A stretch of 26,812 nucleotides of DNA from CAZFQD01 sp964520885 (lineage in GTDB: Bacteria > Bacillota > Clostridia > Oscillospirales > SIG519), in NCBI GenBank assembly GCA_964520885.1, contig CAZFQD010000015.1:1-26812 (forward strand), given 5' to 3'. The position numbers and the translations under genes are program-made. This document shows positions 1-7,110 of this stretch, in pieces (within the stretch, counting starts at the first letter, position 1; the number at the start of each line of letters is the position of its first letter). The notes below the pieces were generated by a model. The model had not been told where the DNA came from and made no database searches. It saw only the letters and a program-made list of their open reading frames with translations.

Positions 1-12
1 CTCGCAATGACA
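1..12. repeat. Partial GAGAT...ATGACA palindromic repeat at window edge
   Basis: The first 12 bases (CTCGCAATGACA) are identical to the right end of the complete repeats at 2891-2920 and 20789-20817. The left part would lie outside the window. It sits just beyond the larB stop codon, the usual intergenic placement of this family here. Confidence 0.6.
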
Positions 13-19
13 ACAAAAT

Positions 20-772
20 TTATTCCCTCTTAATTAATCGTGTAATTTGGCAAGCCAAACATCCCGCTCCGTAGCCATTATCAATATTGACAACTCCAAT
101 GCCTTCAGCACAAGAATTAAGCATAGTTAATAAAGGTGCTAATCCGTTAAAAGAAGCACCATATCCAACACTTGTTGGAACTGCTATAACAGGTTTACTT
201 GTAAGCCCTGCTACTACTCCTGCCAAAGCACCCTCCATACCTGCAACTGCTATTATTACATCTGCCTTTTCAATTAAGTGCATATTTGAAAATAGTCGGT
301 GTATTCCTGCAACTCCAACATCATAAATCTTAATTATCTCATTTCCATTAACCTTAGCGGTAATTGCGGCTTCCTCTGCTATTCCAATATCCGAAGTTCC
401 ACCTGTAACAATTGCAATTGTTCCATATTTTTTTGAAACTTCAGTAGGATTTAGAATAATCATCTTGGCTTCTTTATTATATTCAAAATTAATGCTTAGT
501 TTTTGTAATTCTATATGTATTTCCTCGGTAACCTTAGTAAATAAAACATTTGGAGTTTTCTTGTCAGCAAAATGTGTGGCTATACTCACCACTTGTTCAG
601 GAGTTTTTGAAAAACAAAAAACCGCTTCATTAAAACCTCGCCTTAGTTTTCGGTGATGGTCTATTTTTGCTATTCCAATATCTTCATATGGCAACTGAGT
701 TAATTGTTCTTTTGCAGTTTCAACTGAAATTTTACCCGACTTTACACTATTTAATAAGTCCGTTAGCTCCAT
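20..772 (-). CDS. larB: LarB-like nickel-pincer cofactor biosynthesis carboxylase
   Basis: 250 residues, the normal length of LarB. In the known family, LarB carboxylates and hydrolyses nicotinic acid adenine dinucleotide in the first step to the nickel-pincer nucleotide cofactor of lactate racemase and related LarA enzymes; it is a cytosolic protein. The C-terminal two thirds (about residues 115-245) resemble the PurE fold, with the segments TGGTSDIGIAEEAA, KADVIIAVAGMEGALAG and GYGASFNGLAPLLTML typical of LarB, and the end NIDNGYGAGCLACQI. This separates it from true PurE, which is present at 24091. The ATG start follows AAGGA at a suitable distance; that site is the edge of the repeat at 782-834. 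Downstream partners larC and larE, if present, would lie beyond the window start. Old annotations call this family an NCAIR mutase-related protein. Confidence 0.88.
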   Translation of the reverse strand: MELTDLLNSVKSGKISVETAKEQLTQLPYEDIGIAKIDHHRKLRRGFNEAVFCFSKTPEQVVSIATHFADKKTPNVLFTKVTEEIHIELQKLSINFEYNKEAKMIILNPTEVSKKYGTIAIVTGGTSDIGIAEEAAITAKVNGNEIIKIYDVGVAGIHRLFSNMHLIEKADVIIAVAGMEGALAGVVAGLTSKPVIAVPTSVGYGASFNGLAPLLTMLNSCAEGIGVVNIDNGYGAGCLACQITRLIKRE

Positions 773-781
773 ATTTACACT

Positions 782-834
782 TCCTTGTTTTTGGCGGAAC
801 GCATAAAATGCGTTCCCTACATTTTAATTATTGA
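782..834. repeat. 53-bp intergenic palindromic repeat, GTAGGG/GGAACGC type (copy A)
   Basis: These 53 bases are identical to 1531-1583. The core is a perfect 9-bp inverted repeat, GGAACGCAT-AAA-ATGCGTTCC (796-816), followed by CCCTACATTTTAATTATTGA. On the minus strand it reads GTAGGG followed by the hairpin, the same layout as the GGGCGACC repeats at 18126 and 19356. Its left edge, read on the minus strand, is CAAGGA, which serves as the ribosome binding site of larB. Confidence 0.85.
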
Positions 835-870
835 AATTAGTTTCTACTTAAACTCCACTTATTTTTATAC

Positions 871-1476
871 CTAAAATTTATTCTCCTTAACAACAACAAA
901 AATTGTTGCAAATTCGGTTTCAAATAGTTTCTCAATTTGAAGTCCCGCTGTAATTATACATTTTTTTATTTGTTCAATTGTATCAGGAAAAATCTTGATT
1001 TTGCGGTTTCCCATATCTATAATTTTACTTTGGTTTTTATCTATTGACAATACAAATCGACCGTTAGTGTTTAGCAAACTTGCCACTTTGGTAATAGCCA
1101 TTTGCTTTTCTTGAATGTGCATAAAAGTAAGAGAGGAATATATTACATCAAACTTGCTATCAAACACATAGCTCATAAAGTTATCACAAATGAGAATGAT
1201 ATTATCAAAGCTTTTAAGATTTTGTTTAGCTCGTGCAATAGGCTTTGTCGATATATCTATGCCAACAAAACTTTTGCATTTACCGCAAACTTTCAAAGCT
1301 AATCTACCTGTGCCAACACCTATTTCAAGCACAGTTTTATTGGCAGTGAGTTGTAACTCATTAATGAATGCCTGTCCATCCCATTTGTTCATATATTCTT
1401 TTAAAGGCGATAAATCAAGGACAGGATCATTGTTTTCGTCAATAAGACTGTCATAGTGGTTAATTACTTCTCTCAT
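871..1476 (-). CDS. Class I SAM-dependent methyltransferase, substrate unknown
   Basis: 201 residues. Motif I, VLEIGVGTGRLA (about 49-60), and the acidic end of the second strand, FVGIDIS (about 70-76), are the S-adenosylmethionine binding features of the Rossmann-fold class I methyltransferases. FDVIYSSLTFMHIQEK (about 110-125) matches the post-I/motif IV region of the small-molecule (UbiE/Methyltransf_11/25-like) group. There is no signal peptide or membrane segment, so it should be cytosolic. No substrate-specific domain is visible and no function can be assigned. The start is an ATG preceded by AAAGGAGAAAGAGTTAT. It lies between two copies of the same 53-bp repeat, so nothing ties it to larB as an operon beyond strand and proximity. 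Confidence 0.85.
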   Translation of the reverse strand: MREVINHYDSLIDENNDPVLDLSPLKEYMNKWDGQAFINELQLTANKTVLEIGVGTGRLALKVCGKCKSFVGIDISTKPIARAKQNLKSFDNIILICDNFMSYVFDSKFDVIYSSLTFMHIQEKQMAITKVASLLNTNGRFVLSIDKNQSKIIDMGNRKIKIFPDTIEQIKKCIITAGLQIEKLFETEFATIFVVVKENKF

Positions 1477-1530
1477 ATAACTCTTTCTCCTTTATATAAA
1501 ATGCTCTATCCCAAATTAAACATTTATTTA

Positions 1531-1609
1531 TCCTTGTTTTTGGCGGAACGCATAAAATGCGTTCCCTACATTTTAATTATTGAGATCCTTCGTTACACTC
1601 AGGATGACA
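1531..1609. repeat. Composite repeat: 53-bp GGAACGC element joined to GAGATCC...GGATGACA element (copy B)
   Basis: Bases 1531-1583 are an exact copy of 782-834 (palindrome GGAACGCAT/ATGCGTTCC at 1545-1565). It runs directly into a second element, GAGATCCTTCG...CTCAGGATGACA (1582-1609), with a short ATCCT/AGGAT stem (1585-1589 with 1601-1605). The composite fills the space between asnS and the methyltransferase gene. Confidence 0.82.
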
Positions 1610-1620
1610 ATTAATATTTA

Positions 1621-2838
1621 TTAAAACAAAGCATTTCCTTTAGTTCTCGGAAATGGNNNNNNNNNNNNNNNNNNNNNNNNNNNNNNNNNNNNNNNNNNNN
1701 NNNNNNNNNNNNNNNNNNNNNNNNNNNNNNNNNNNNNNNNNNNNNNNNNNNNNNNNTTTATTTCCTTTGGATAATCGGTAACAAAAACAGGTTTATTAAA
1801 TATTTGCTCGGTTAAATATCTTTCGTGTTCGGTTTGCAAATCGCAACCCCAAAAAACAGGAAATTCAAATTTCCACTTTTCCTTTTCCAAAATTTCTATT
1901 GCCTTTGTATAGGTAATGTGTTCAAAATCGCTTTCTATAATTAATTTTAATCTATTTAGCAATCCATTGTCAATAAATTGATTGAAAAATTCCAACTCAT
2001 CAGAACAATTTTTCAAAACATAACCTATAACATATTTTAGCATATTTTCTGCCAAATTCATATCATCATTTAAATCAGAAAATGCTATTTCGGGTTCAAT
2101 CATCCAAAATTCCGCACTATGGCGAGCAGTATTAGAATTTTCCGCTCTAAATGTTGGACCAAAAGTATATATTTTAGAAAATGCTAAAGCAAAACATTCG
2201 CCATTTAACTGCCCCGAAACCGTTAAATTAGTTTGTTTTGAGAAAAAATCATTATTAAAATCAATATTGCCCTCATCATTTATTGGAATATTGTTTAAAT
2301 CAAGGGTTGTTACCTTAAACATCTCCCCTGCTCCCTCACAATCACTCCCTGTGATTATTGGTGTATGAACATTTACAAAACCATTCTCATTAAAAAACTT
2401 ATGCAAAGCAAAAGAAACTACAGAACGCACTCTAAAAACCGCTGAAAAAGTATTGGTTCGAGGGCGAATATGTGCTAAAGTTCTTAAAAATTCAAATGAA
2501 TGTCTTTTATTTTGCAAAGGATATTCAGGAGTTGAATGCCCTTCAATATAAATATCGGTTGCTTTTATTTCATAACTTTGCTTTGCTTGCGGAGTTAAGC
2601 AAATATTACCTTTTACAGTAATTGCAGAACCATTATTTAATTTAGATATTTCTAAGAAATTTTCTAAATTATCTTCAAATACAATTTGAGTTGATTTAAA
2701 ACAACTTCCGTCATTTAATTCTATAAAACCAATTTTATTTGAACTTCTAATATTTTTTATCCAACCGCAAACGAAAATTTCATTTTTAGAAAAATCATTT
2801 ATGTTTTCATTTAATTTTTTTAAAGAAATAAAATTCAT
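1621..2838 (-). CDS. asnS: Asparaginyl-tRNA synthetase, interrupted by assembly gap
   Basis: Class IIb aminoacyl-tRNA synthetase that charges tRNA-Asn with asparagine. Residues 1-100 are the OB-fold anticodon-binding domain; the catalytic domain follows, with motif 2 readable as TFRAENSNTARHSAEFWMIE, the form typical of AsnRS rather than AspRS. The last residues, PFPRTKGNALF, match the family C-terminus. Between YPKEI and PFPRT lie 100 N (1657-1756), which hide motif 3. The Escherichia coli enzyme has about 92 residues there, against 34 placeholder positions here, so about 58 residues (about 174 bp) are missing from the coordinates; adding them gives about 463 residues, the normal length. The 100 N are therefore a filler, and the gene is probably intact. 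Start ATG after AAAGGTGAAGAT. Confidence 0.93.
   Translation of the reverse strand: MNFISLKKLNENINDFSKNEIFVCGWIKNIRSSNKIGFIELNDGSCFKSTQIVFEDNLENFLEISKLNNGSAITVKGNICLTPQAKQSYEIKATDIYIEGHSTPEYPLQNKRHSFEFLRTLAHIRPRTNTFSAVFRVRSVVSFALHKFFNENGFVNVHTPIITGSDCEGAGEMFKVTTLDLNNIPINDEGNIDFNNDFFSKQTNLTVSGQLNGECFALAFSKIYTFGPTFRAENSNTARHSAEFWMIEPEIAFSDLNDDMNLAENMLKYVIGYVLKNCSDELEFFNQFIDNGLLNRLKLIIESDFEHITYTKAIEILEKEKWKFEFPVFWGCDLQTEHERYLTEQIFNKPVFVTDYPKEIXXXXXXXXXXXXXXXXXXXXXXXXXXXXXXXXXXPFPRTKGNALF
1657..1756. other. Scaffold gap (100 N)
   Basis: Exactly 100 unknown bases inside asnS. The round number is the conventional placeholder for a gap of unknown size. Comparison with AsnRS family length suggests the real gap is about 270-280 bp. 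Confidence 0.97.
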
Positions 2839-2857
2839 ATCTTCACCTTTTTTTTAC

Positions 2858-2920
2858 GGAACGCATACAATGCGTTCCCTACATTTTTTTGAGATTGCTT
2901 CGCTTTGGCTCGCAATGACA
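2858..2920. repeat. Composite repeat: GGAACGC palindrome joined to GAGATTGC...GCAATGACA element (copy C)
   Basis: The palindrome GGAACGCAT-ACA-ATGCGTTCC (2858-2878) differs from copies A and B by one loop base. It is followed by CCCTACA, a T run, and then GAGATTGCTTCG...GGCTCGCAATGACA (2891-2920), with stem ATTGC/GCAAT (2894-2898 with 2912-2916). The order and orientation match the composite at 1531-1609, but with a different sub-type of the second element. It lies just upstream of asnS (its ribosome binding site begins a few bases away). Confidence 0.82.
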
Positions 2921-2951
2921 GCAAAGAGGACAGATGCAAGAAACAGAATTG

Positions 2952-2996
2952 TAACTTGTTACCTGTTACCTGTTACCTGTTACTTGTTACTTGTTA
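2952..2996. repeat. Heptanucleotide tandem repeat (TTACCTG/TTACTTG)
   Basis: Six consecutive 7-bp units: TAACTTG, TTACCTG three times, TTACTTG twice, then TTA. On the minus strand the units read CAAGTAA and CAGGTAA. The array abuts the pseudouridine synthase gene, and the last TTA is that gene's TAA stop codon. Confidence 0.9.
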
Positions 2997-3713
2997 TAGC
3001 GACTTCAAATACTGAATCTCTTTATCATCAAGCATTCTATAAGCACCTAATTTTAAATGCCCTAATTGTAGTTTACCCACGCAAATTCTTTTTAATAATA
3101 AAACTTCAAGTGAAACAGCTTCGCACATTCTTCTAATTTGGCGATTTTTACCCTCTCTAATTGTGAATGTTAAAATTGTCCTGTCCTCTTTTTCTGTTTT
3201 AACCTTAACCTCAGCAGGCATTGTATTATATCCATCATCAAGGGTTACACCATTTCTTAACTGTTTTAATTGCTCTAATGAAGGAATACCTTTTACAGTA
3301 ACTCTATAAACCTTTGAAATGTGTTTTGATGGATGTGTTAAGGTGTTTGCAAGTTGTCCATCATTGGTTAAAATTATTAACCCTTCACTTTCCCTGTCCA
3401 ATCTGCCAACTGGGAAAACTCGTGCAGTAATACCCTTAGTTAAATCAACAACGCATTTTCTACCTGCTTCATCGCTAAGGGTTGTTACATAACCTCTCGG
3501 TTTATTCACTATAAAATATGAATAAGGCATCGGCTTATATCTAATAACTTTATTATCAACATATATTCTGTCTTTTTCAGGGTCAATTTTATCCCCTATT
3601 TTAGCTATTATATTATTTATCTTTACTTTTCCTTTTTTAATAAGTTCTTCTGCTGTTCTTCTTGAGCAAACATTGCTTAAAGCTAAAAACTTTTGCAATC
3701 TCATTTTTTCCAT
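2994..3713 (-). CDS. RsuA/RluB-family rRNA pseudouridine synthase
   Basis: 239 residues. The N-terminal S4 RNA-binding domain (about 4-60) begins MRLQKFLALSNVCSRRTAEELI. The RsuA-type catalytic domain carries the signature GRLDRESEGLIILTNDG, with Asp106 as the expected catalytic aspartate. C-terminal motifs EGKNRQIRRMCEA (about 192-204) and LKRICVGKLQL are those of the RluB/RluE/RsuA group. Family members isomerise a specific uridine in 23S or 16S rRNA; in Firmicutes the single RluB-like member (YpuL) modifies 23S rRNA, but the site here is not shown by the sequence. The first of two nearby ATG codons is chosen because AGGAG lies six bases before it. dacF lies 70 bp upstream on the same strand, an association also seen in Bacillus. 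Confidence 0.92.
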   Translation of the reverse strand: MEKMRLQKFLALSNVCSRRTAEELIKKGKVKINNIIAKIGDKIDPEKDRIYVDNKVIRYKPMPYSYFIVNKPRGYVTTLSDEAGRKCVVDLTKGITARVFPVGRLDRESEGLIILTNDGQLANTLTHPSKHISKVYRVTVKGIPSLEQLKQLRNGVTLDDGYNTMPAEVKVKTEKEDRTILTFTIREGKNRQIRRMCEAVSLEVLLLKRICVGKLQLGHLKLGAYRMLDDKEIQYLKSL

Positions 3714-3783
3714 TTTTTTCTCCTAACTGTTATTAAATATATTTTACTTTATTTATATTAAAACAGCAAGGTTTTTTTGTTTT

Positions 3784-4911
3784 TTATTTAAGACTATTAA
3801 CAATAATTCTTAAGTATCTTTTGAATTTCAAATTATATTTTTCTTTTGGGGCGAATTCAATATCTTTTTTTGATACTAAATCACTTTTTGAAACCTCAAA
3901 ACCGTTTTTAATAATTACTAATTTCCCAATTACCTGATTTTCTTTAATTGGTGCATAAACAAATTCTGGCAACTCTATTCTTCTTATATAACTGTCATCA
4001 TTGTCTATTTTAGTTATGCTAAGGGGCAAAGCATTAGTTAATAAAATTGTTTTTTCAGTTCCTCCTACCACATTTACACTAAAATTTTCTTGCATAGCCT
4101 TTAATATTTCAACTTTTTGGACCCTTGTAAAAGAATAATCAAGCATTCTTTTATGGTCTTGCCAATCATTTGGTGCATTTAAAGTTACTGCTATTAATCT
4201 AACTCCATCTCTTGTGGCAGAAGAAACAAGACATCTTCCTGCCTCTTTTGTCCAGCCTGTTTTTACACCGTCGCAGCCTATATATAAAGATAGTAACTTA
4301 TTGTGGTTGTTTAAATATCTTGCATTTTTAATTCCATTTAAGGAAACTTTGACTTTTTTAGATGATACTATTTTTCTAAATTCCTCAAATTTAAAAGCCT
4401 CTCTTGTAATTAATGCTAATTCAAATGCAGTTGTAAAATGTTGACCCGCTGGCAATCCAGAAGGGTTTTTAAAAATAGTGTTTTTTAGATTTATATCTTT
4501 TGCATAATCATTCATTTTCTTCACAAATTTTTCTTGATTACCACTAACAGCAATAGCAAGTGCCTTTGCTGCATCATTCCCTGATGTAATTAAAAGTCCA
4601 TTTAGTAGTTCTAAAATTGAAAGTTGTTCTCCCTCTTTTAAGTACATTGAAGAGCCTTCAATTTTTGTTGCTTCTATTGGTATTTTAAATAATTTATTTA
4701 GGTTTTTCTCATATTTTAAAACTGTTAATGCAGTCATAATTTTTGTGGTGCTTGCCATTGGCATTTTGGCGTTTTCATCCTTTGCAAAAAGAATTGCTCC
4801 GCTTTTTTCTTCAATAACAATAGCACTTTTTGAAGAAACTTGTGGCTGAGCAAAGATAAAAGTTCCACTAAATATTATAATAGTTATAATAAACGATATT
4901 ATTTTTTTCAT
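3784..4911 (-). CDS. dacF: D-alanyl-D-alanine carboxypeptidase (PBP5/DacF family)
   Basis: Serine peptidase that removes the terminal D-Ala of peptidoglycan stem peptides on the outer face of the membrane. A signal peptide covers about residues 1-21 (KK, then a hydrophobic run ending IFAQPQ). All three penicillin-binding motifs are present: Ser54-Thr-Thr-Lys57, Ser110-Gly-Asn112 and Lys217-Thr-Gly219. A beta-rich PBP5 C-terminal domain follows (about 265-350), and the last 20 residues (FKRYLRIIVNSL) look like the usual amphipathic membrane anchor. An upstream in-frame TTG at 4914 is possible, but the ATG at 4911 is better spaced from GAAAGGG (eight bases) and is the canonical codon. Length 375 residues is normal. 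DacF in Bacillus is sporulation-associated; whether this one is cannot be judged here. Confidence 0.93.
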   Translation of the reverse strand: MKKIISFIITIIIFSGTFIFAQPQVSSKSAIVIEEKSGAILFAKDENAKMPMASTTKIMTALTVLKYEKNLNKLFKIPIEATKIEGSSMYLKEGEQLSILELLNGLLITSGNDAAKALAIAVSGNQEKFVKKMNDYAKDINLKNTIFKNPSGLPAGQHFTTAFELALITREAFKFEEFRKIVSSKKVKVSLNGIKNARYLNNHNKLLSLYIGCDGVKTGWTKEAGRCLVSSATRDGVRLIAVTLNAPNDWQDHKRMLDYSFTRVQKVEILKAMQENFSVNVVGGTEKTILLTNALPLSITKIDNDDSYIRRIELPEFVYAPIKENQVIGKLVIIKNGFEVSKSDLVSKKDIEFAPKEKYNLKFKRYLRIIVNSLK

Positions 4912-4978
4912 CAAATCAACCCTTTCATAAAATTATATGAGATTTTGTTTAATCTATGAAATATTTTCAAAGGAATTG

Positions 4979-5007
4979 TTGAAAAATTTAATTAATTGGG
5001 ATATAAT
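4979..5007 (+). promoter_or_regulatory. Sigma-A type promoter for the 5058 membrane protein gene
   Basis: TTGAAA (4979-4984), 17-base spacer, then a perfect TATAAT (5002-5007). It lies about 50 bases before the start codon in a divergent intergenic region, and probably also drives the Nudix gene downstream. Confidence 0.7.
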
Positions 5008-5057
5008 TATAAAAAACATATTTAAAAAATCCAAAAAATAGAAAAGGAGGATTTGAT

Positions 5058-6509
5058 ATGAAATCAACCTTAAAAGGACCGAAAACATTTTTATTGGTGG
5101 TTTTTGTTATTTTATTTGTGATTTTTACCAATATGCTCTTGACCACCATAATACTCAATGGGACTTTATTCTCAACTAATTTTTTTAATAATACCTTTGA
5201 CAAAAATATCAAGTCACAGAATATTGAGAAACTTATTTACAATTTTACTGACAATTTGGATAACTTTTTACCACTAAGTGAAAAAGATAAAGAAATGCTT
5301 AAGAATGGGACGGCTTCTTTAGAACTCAAAAAGCAAGTACTTGAATACAAAACATTGTTGAAAGACACAATTGATGCTCAATCACTTGCAATTGAGGCAC
5401 AGCACCTCGCAAAGGGCAGTTTTGCATATTTAACTCACAACAGTGACAATTTACCTATTGTCAACATTAAGCCGTTGAAAAGTGCTCTTGTTGAAGTCTT
5501 TACAAATCAAGTCATTGCTAATAGTGGTCAATCATTAAAAAAATTTGAAACCATAATTAAAGTAATTGAAAAAACTTCAGGTGGTATTATTTTAAATGGT
5601 GAAATTAACGAAAAAGCTGTGGACCAATTTATGAATAATCAACAGTTTTCAGCTTTGGAAATAAAAAGAGAAATTGCTGAAAAAATACTTGAGAAAATTG
5701 GAAACAACCAGGCAAATGTCTTAGATAGCAAAGAATTGTTTGAATTTACCGTGAAAACTTTGATTGAAGATAAGATTGAAATGACTGAAATGAAGGATGA
5801 GTTGGATTTAAATTTGCTCTTCAATAAAGTTTTTAATAGTGATGTAAATCCCGTGTCTGGCTTTAGTGTGATGCTCAATGATATACGAGATAATATTTTT
5901 AAAATGAATCTGATTATCCTATTATTGTTATTATTGATAATTGCTACCATTGCTTATAAACCCAAAAGCATTCTGCGTTGGATTGGAATCCCATTGATTG
6001 TTTCAGGGACATTATTCTTAATTCCCTCTGTTTTATCTATGTTTCTAAACAAATTAATTATTAAGCAATTTCCTGATCTTTTTACCCAAGGCAATCAATC
6101 TGATTTTCTATTTTTAAAGGAATGGATGATAAACTATGTAGCACAAGTTTCTACATATATGCTCTTACTGAGTTTAGCCATTATAATAATAGGTATTACA
6201 CTTGTAATCTGTGCTCACTTTATCGGCAAAGGCAAAAAAGTCACTCAGGACGCAATAGACAGTCCTACAAGTAATACTAAGAAAATTGTTATGGTTTGCA
6301 GGGTAATCACTGTGGTAGTTCTTGTTGCCGCCATATCTTTTATAATGGTTTTATATGGCAAGGCTATTTCAAAGCATTCACAGGAATACATAAACATTGT
6401 AAAAACTACAACAAATCAACAAGAAAAAATTAGCTTAGACAAGATATTGGGAGAGATGTTGGGAGCAAATACTTTTGATGAGATAGTAAATTCAAAAATT
6501 ATAAAATGA
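5058..6509 (+). CDS. Unrecognised membrane protein with large extracytoplasmic domain
   Basis: 483 residues; I do not recognise a family. One membrane segment near the N-terminus (about 11-34) is followed by a polar, largely helical region (about 35-282) rich in Lys, Glu and Asn, then four membrane segments (about 283-300, 307-331, 364-388 and 410-433) and a short polar tail. With the N-terminus inside, the 250-residue region would face outward. There is no signal peptidase or lipobox motif, and no catalytic motif stands out. Translation signals are excellent: AAAAGGAGG eight bases before the ATG, under a strong promoter. The Nudix hydrolase gene starts 28 bases after its stop, so they may be cotranscribed. 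A sensor, transport accessory or cell-envelope role is possible but nothing decides it. Confidence 0.85.
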   Translation: MKSTLKGPKTFLLVVFVILFVIFTNMLLTTIILNGTLFSTNFFNNTFDKNIKSQNIEKLIYNFTDNLDNFLPLSEKDKEMLKNGTASLELKKQVLEYKTLLKDTIDAQSLAIEAQHLAKGSFAYLTHNSDNLPIVNIKPLKSALVEVFTNQVIANSGQSLKKFETIIKVIEKTSGGIILNGEINEKAVDQFMNNQQFSALEIKREIAEKILEKIGNNQANVLDSKELFEFTVKTLIEDKIEMTEMKDELDLNLLFNKVFNSDVNPVSGFSVMLNDIRDNIFKMNLIILLLLLLIIATIAYKPKSILRWIGIPLIVSGTLFLIPSVLSMFLNKLIIKQFPDLFTQGNQSDFLFLKEWMINYVAQVSTYMLLLSLAIIIIGITLVICAHFIGKGKKVTQDAIDSPTSNTKKIVMVCRVITVVVLVAAISFIMVLYGKAISKHSQEYINIVKTTTNQQEKISLDKILGEMLGANTFDEIVNSKIIK

Positions 6510-6537
6510 TTTATAAATTTGTGTATTGGAGAAAATA

Positions 6538-7068
6538 ATGAATTTAGAAGAAAAAACCGTCAAAAAAAAATATATTTTTAACGGCAAATTAATTAATTTA
6601 AGAAAAGATAAAGTTTTATTACCAAATGGAAATACGGCGAGCCGTGAAGTTGTTGAACATAGTGGAGGGGTTTCCATAGTGGCAATAAATGATAATAGAG
6701 AGGTTTTATTAGTTAAACAGTTTCGTTATCCATATAAAGAATGTTTGCTTGAAATTCCTGCCGGAAAAATTAACAAAGGCGAAAACCCTTTGGAATGTGG
6801 AATTAGAGAATTAAAAGAAGAAACAGGTGCGACCGCAAAAAATATTATTTCCTTAGGTGAAATATATCCGTCTCCCGGTTATTGCGATGAAATTATTTAT
6901 ATATATTTAGCAACCAACTTAAAAATTCAAGATGTTAATCCTGATGAGGATGAATTTTTAGAAAATATTTCTCTACCATTTGAAACAGCATTAAAAATGG
7001 CACAAAACGGAGAAATTAAGGATGCAAAAACTGTAATCGGACTTTTTAGAGCAGAAAAAATGATTTGA
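6538..7068 (+). CDS. Nudix hydrolase, ADP-ribose pyrophosphatase-like
   Basis: 176 residues. The Nudix box is complete: Gly76-x5-Glu82-x7-Arg90-Glu91-Leu-x-Glu94-Glu95-x-Gly97-Ala, which binds the divalent metals that activate water for pyrophosphate cleavage. The sequence before the box, EVLLVKQFRYPYKECLLEIPAGKI, is the signature of the ADP-ribose pyrophosphatase (NudF/YqkG) group, in which ADP-ribose is split to AMP and ribose 5-phosphate. SPGYCDEIIYIYLA (about 113-126) also fits that group. An in-frame TTG upstream (6526) could extend the reading frame by four residues, but GGAG lies six bases before the ATG at 6538, so that ATG is chosen. Cytosolic housekeeping role; substrate is inferred from family resemblance. 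Confidence 0.92.
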   Translation: MNLEEKTVKKKYIFNGKLINLRKDKVLLPNGNTASREVVEHSGGVSIVAINDNREVLLVKQFRYPYKECLLEIPAGKINKGENPLECGIRELKEETGATAKNIISLGEIYPSPGYCDEIIYIYLATNLKIQDVNPDEDEFLENISLPFETALKMAQNGEIKDAKTVIGLFRAEKMI

Positions 7069-7095
7069 GATAAAACTATTTACTTTGGGTATAAT
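7065..7095 (+). promoter_or_regulatory. Possible lexA promoter
   Basis: A perfect TATAAT (7090-7095) lies 15 bases before the lexA start, with TTGAGA (7065-7070) upstream. The 19-base spacer is longer than ideal and transcription would begin almost at the ribosome binding site, giving a very short leader. No GAAC-N4-GTTC type SOS box is visible between the Nudix gene and lexA. Confidence 0.4.
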
Positions 7096-7110
7096 ATATA
7101 GGAGTTGTTT

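Noticed and set aside
20..772. Second purE (NCAIR mutase) at the window start
   Set aside because: Length of 250 residues and family-specific blocks identify LarB; the true PurE is at 24091-24594.
2839..2993. T-box riboswitch upstream of asnS
   Set aside because: The upstream spacer is too short and is filled by palindromic repeats and the heptamer array; no T-box core (TGGNACCGCG-like) sequence is present.
2952..2996. Possible CRISPR remnant
   Set aside because: Period is 7 bp with no spacers; it is a simple tandem repeat.
2801..3136. Plus-strand reading frame of 111 codons across the asnS-pseudouridine synthase spacer
   Set aside because: It reads through two repeats and antisense to two real genes; its repetitive CYLLPVTCYLL part is just the translated heptamer array.
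3722..3781. Hairpin CCT..CTGTT / AACAG..AGG followed by T7 on the plus strand as a terminator
   Set aside because: No plus-strand gene ends nearby, the stem has internal mismatches and a loop of more than 25 bases, and one arm is the ribosome binding site of the minus-strand gene.
7069..7110. SOS operator upstream of lexA
   Set aside because: No GAAC-N4-GTTC-like inverted repeat is visible in the short spacer, so autoregulation cannot be supported from the sequence.
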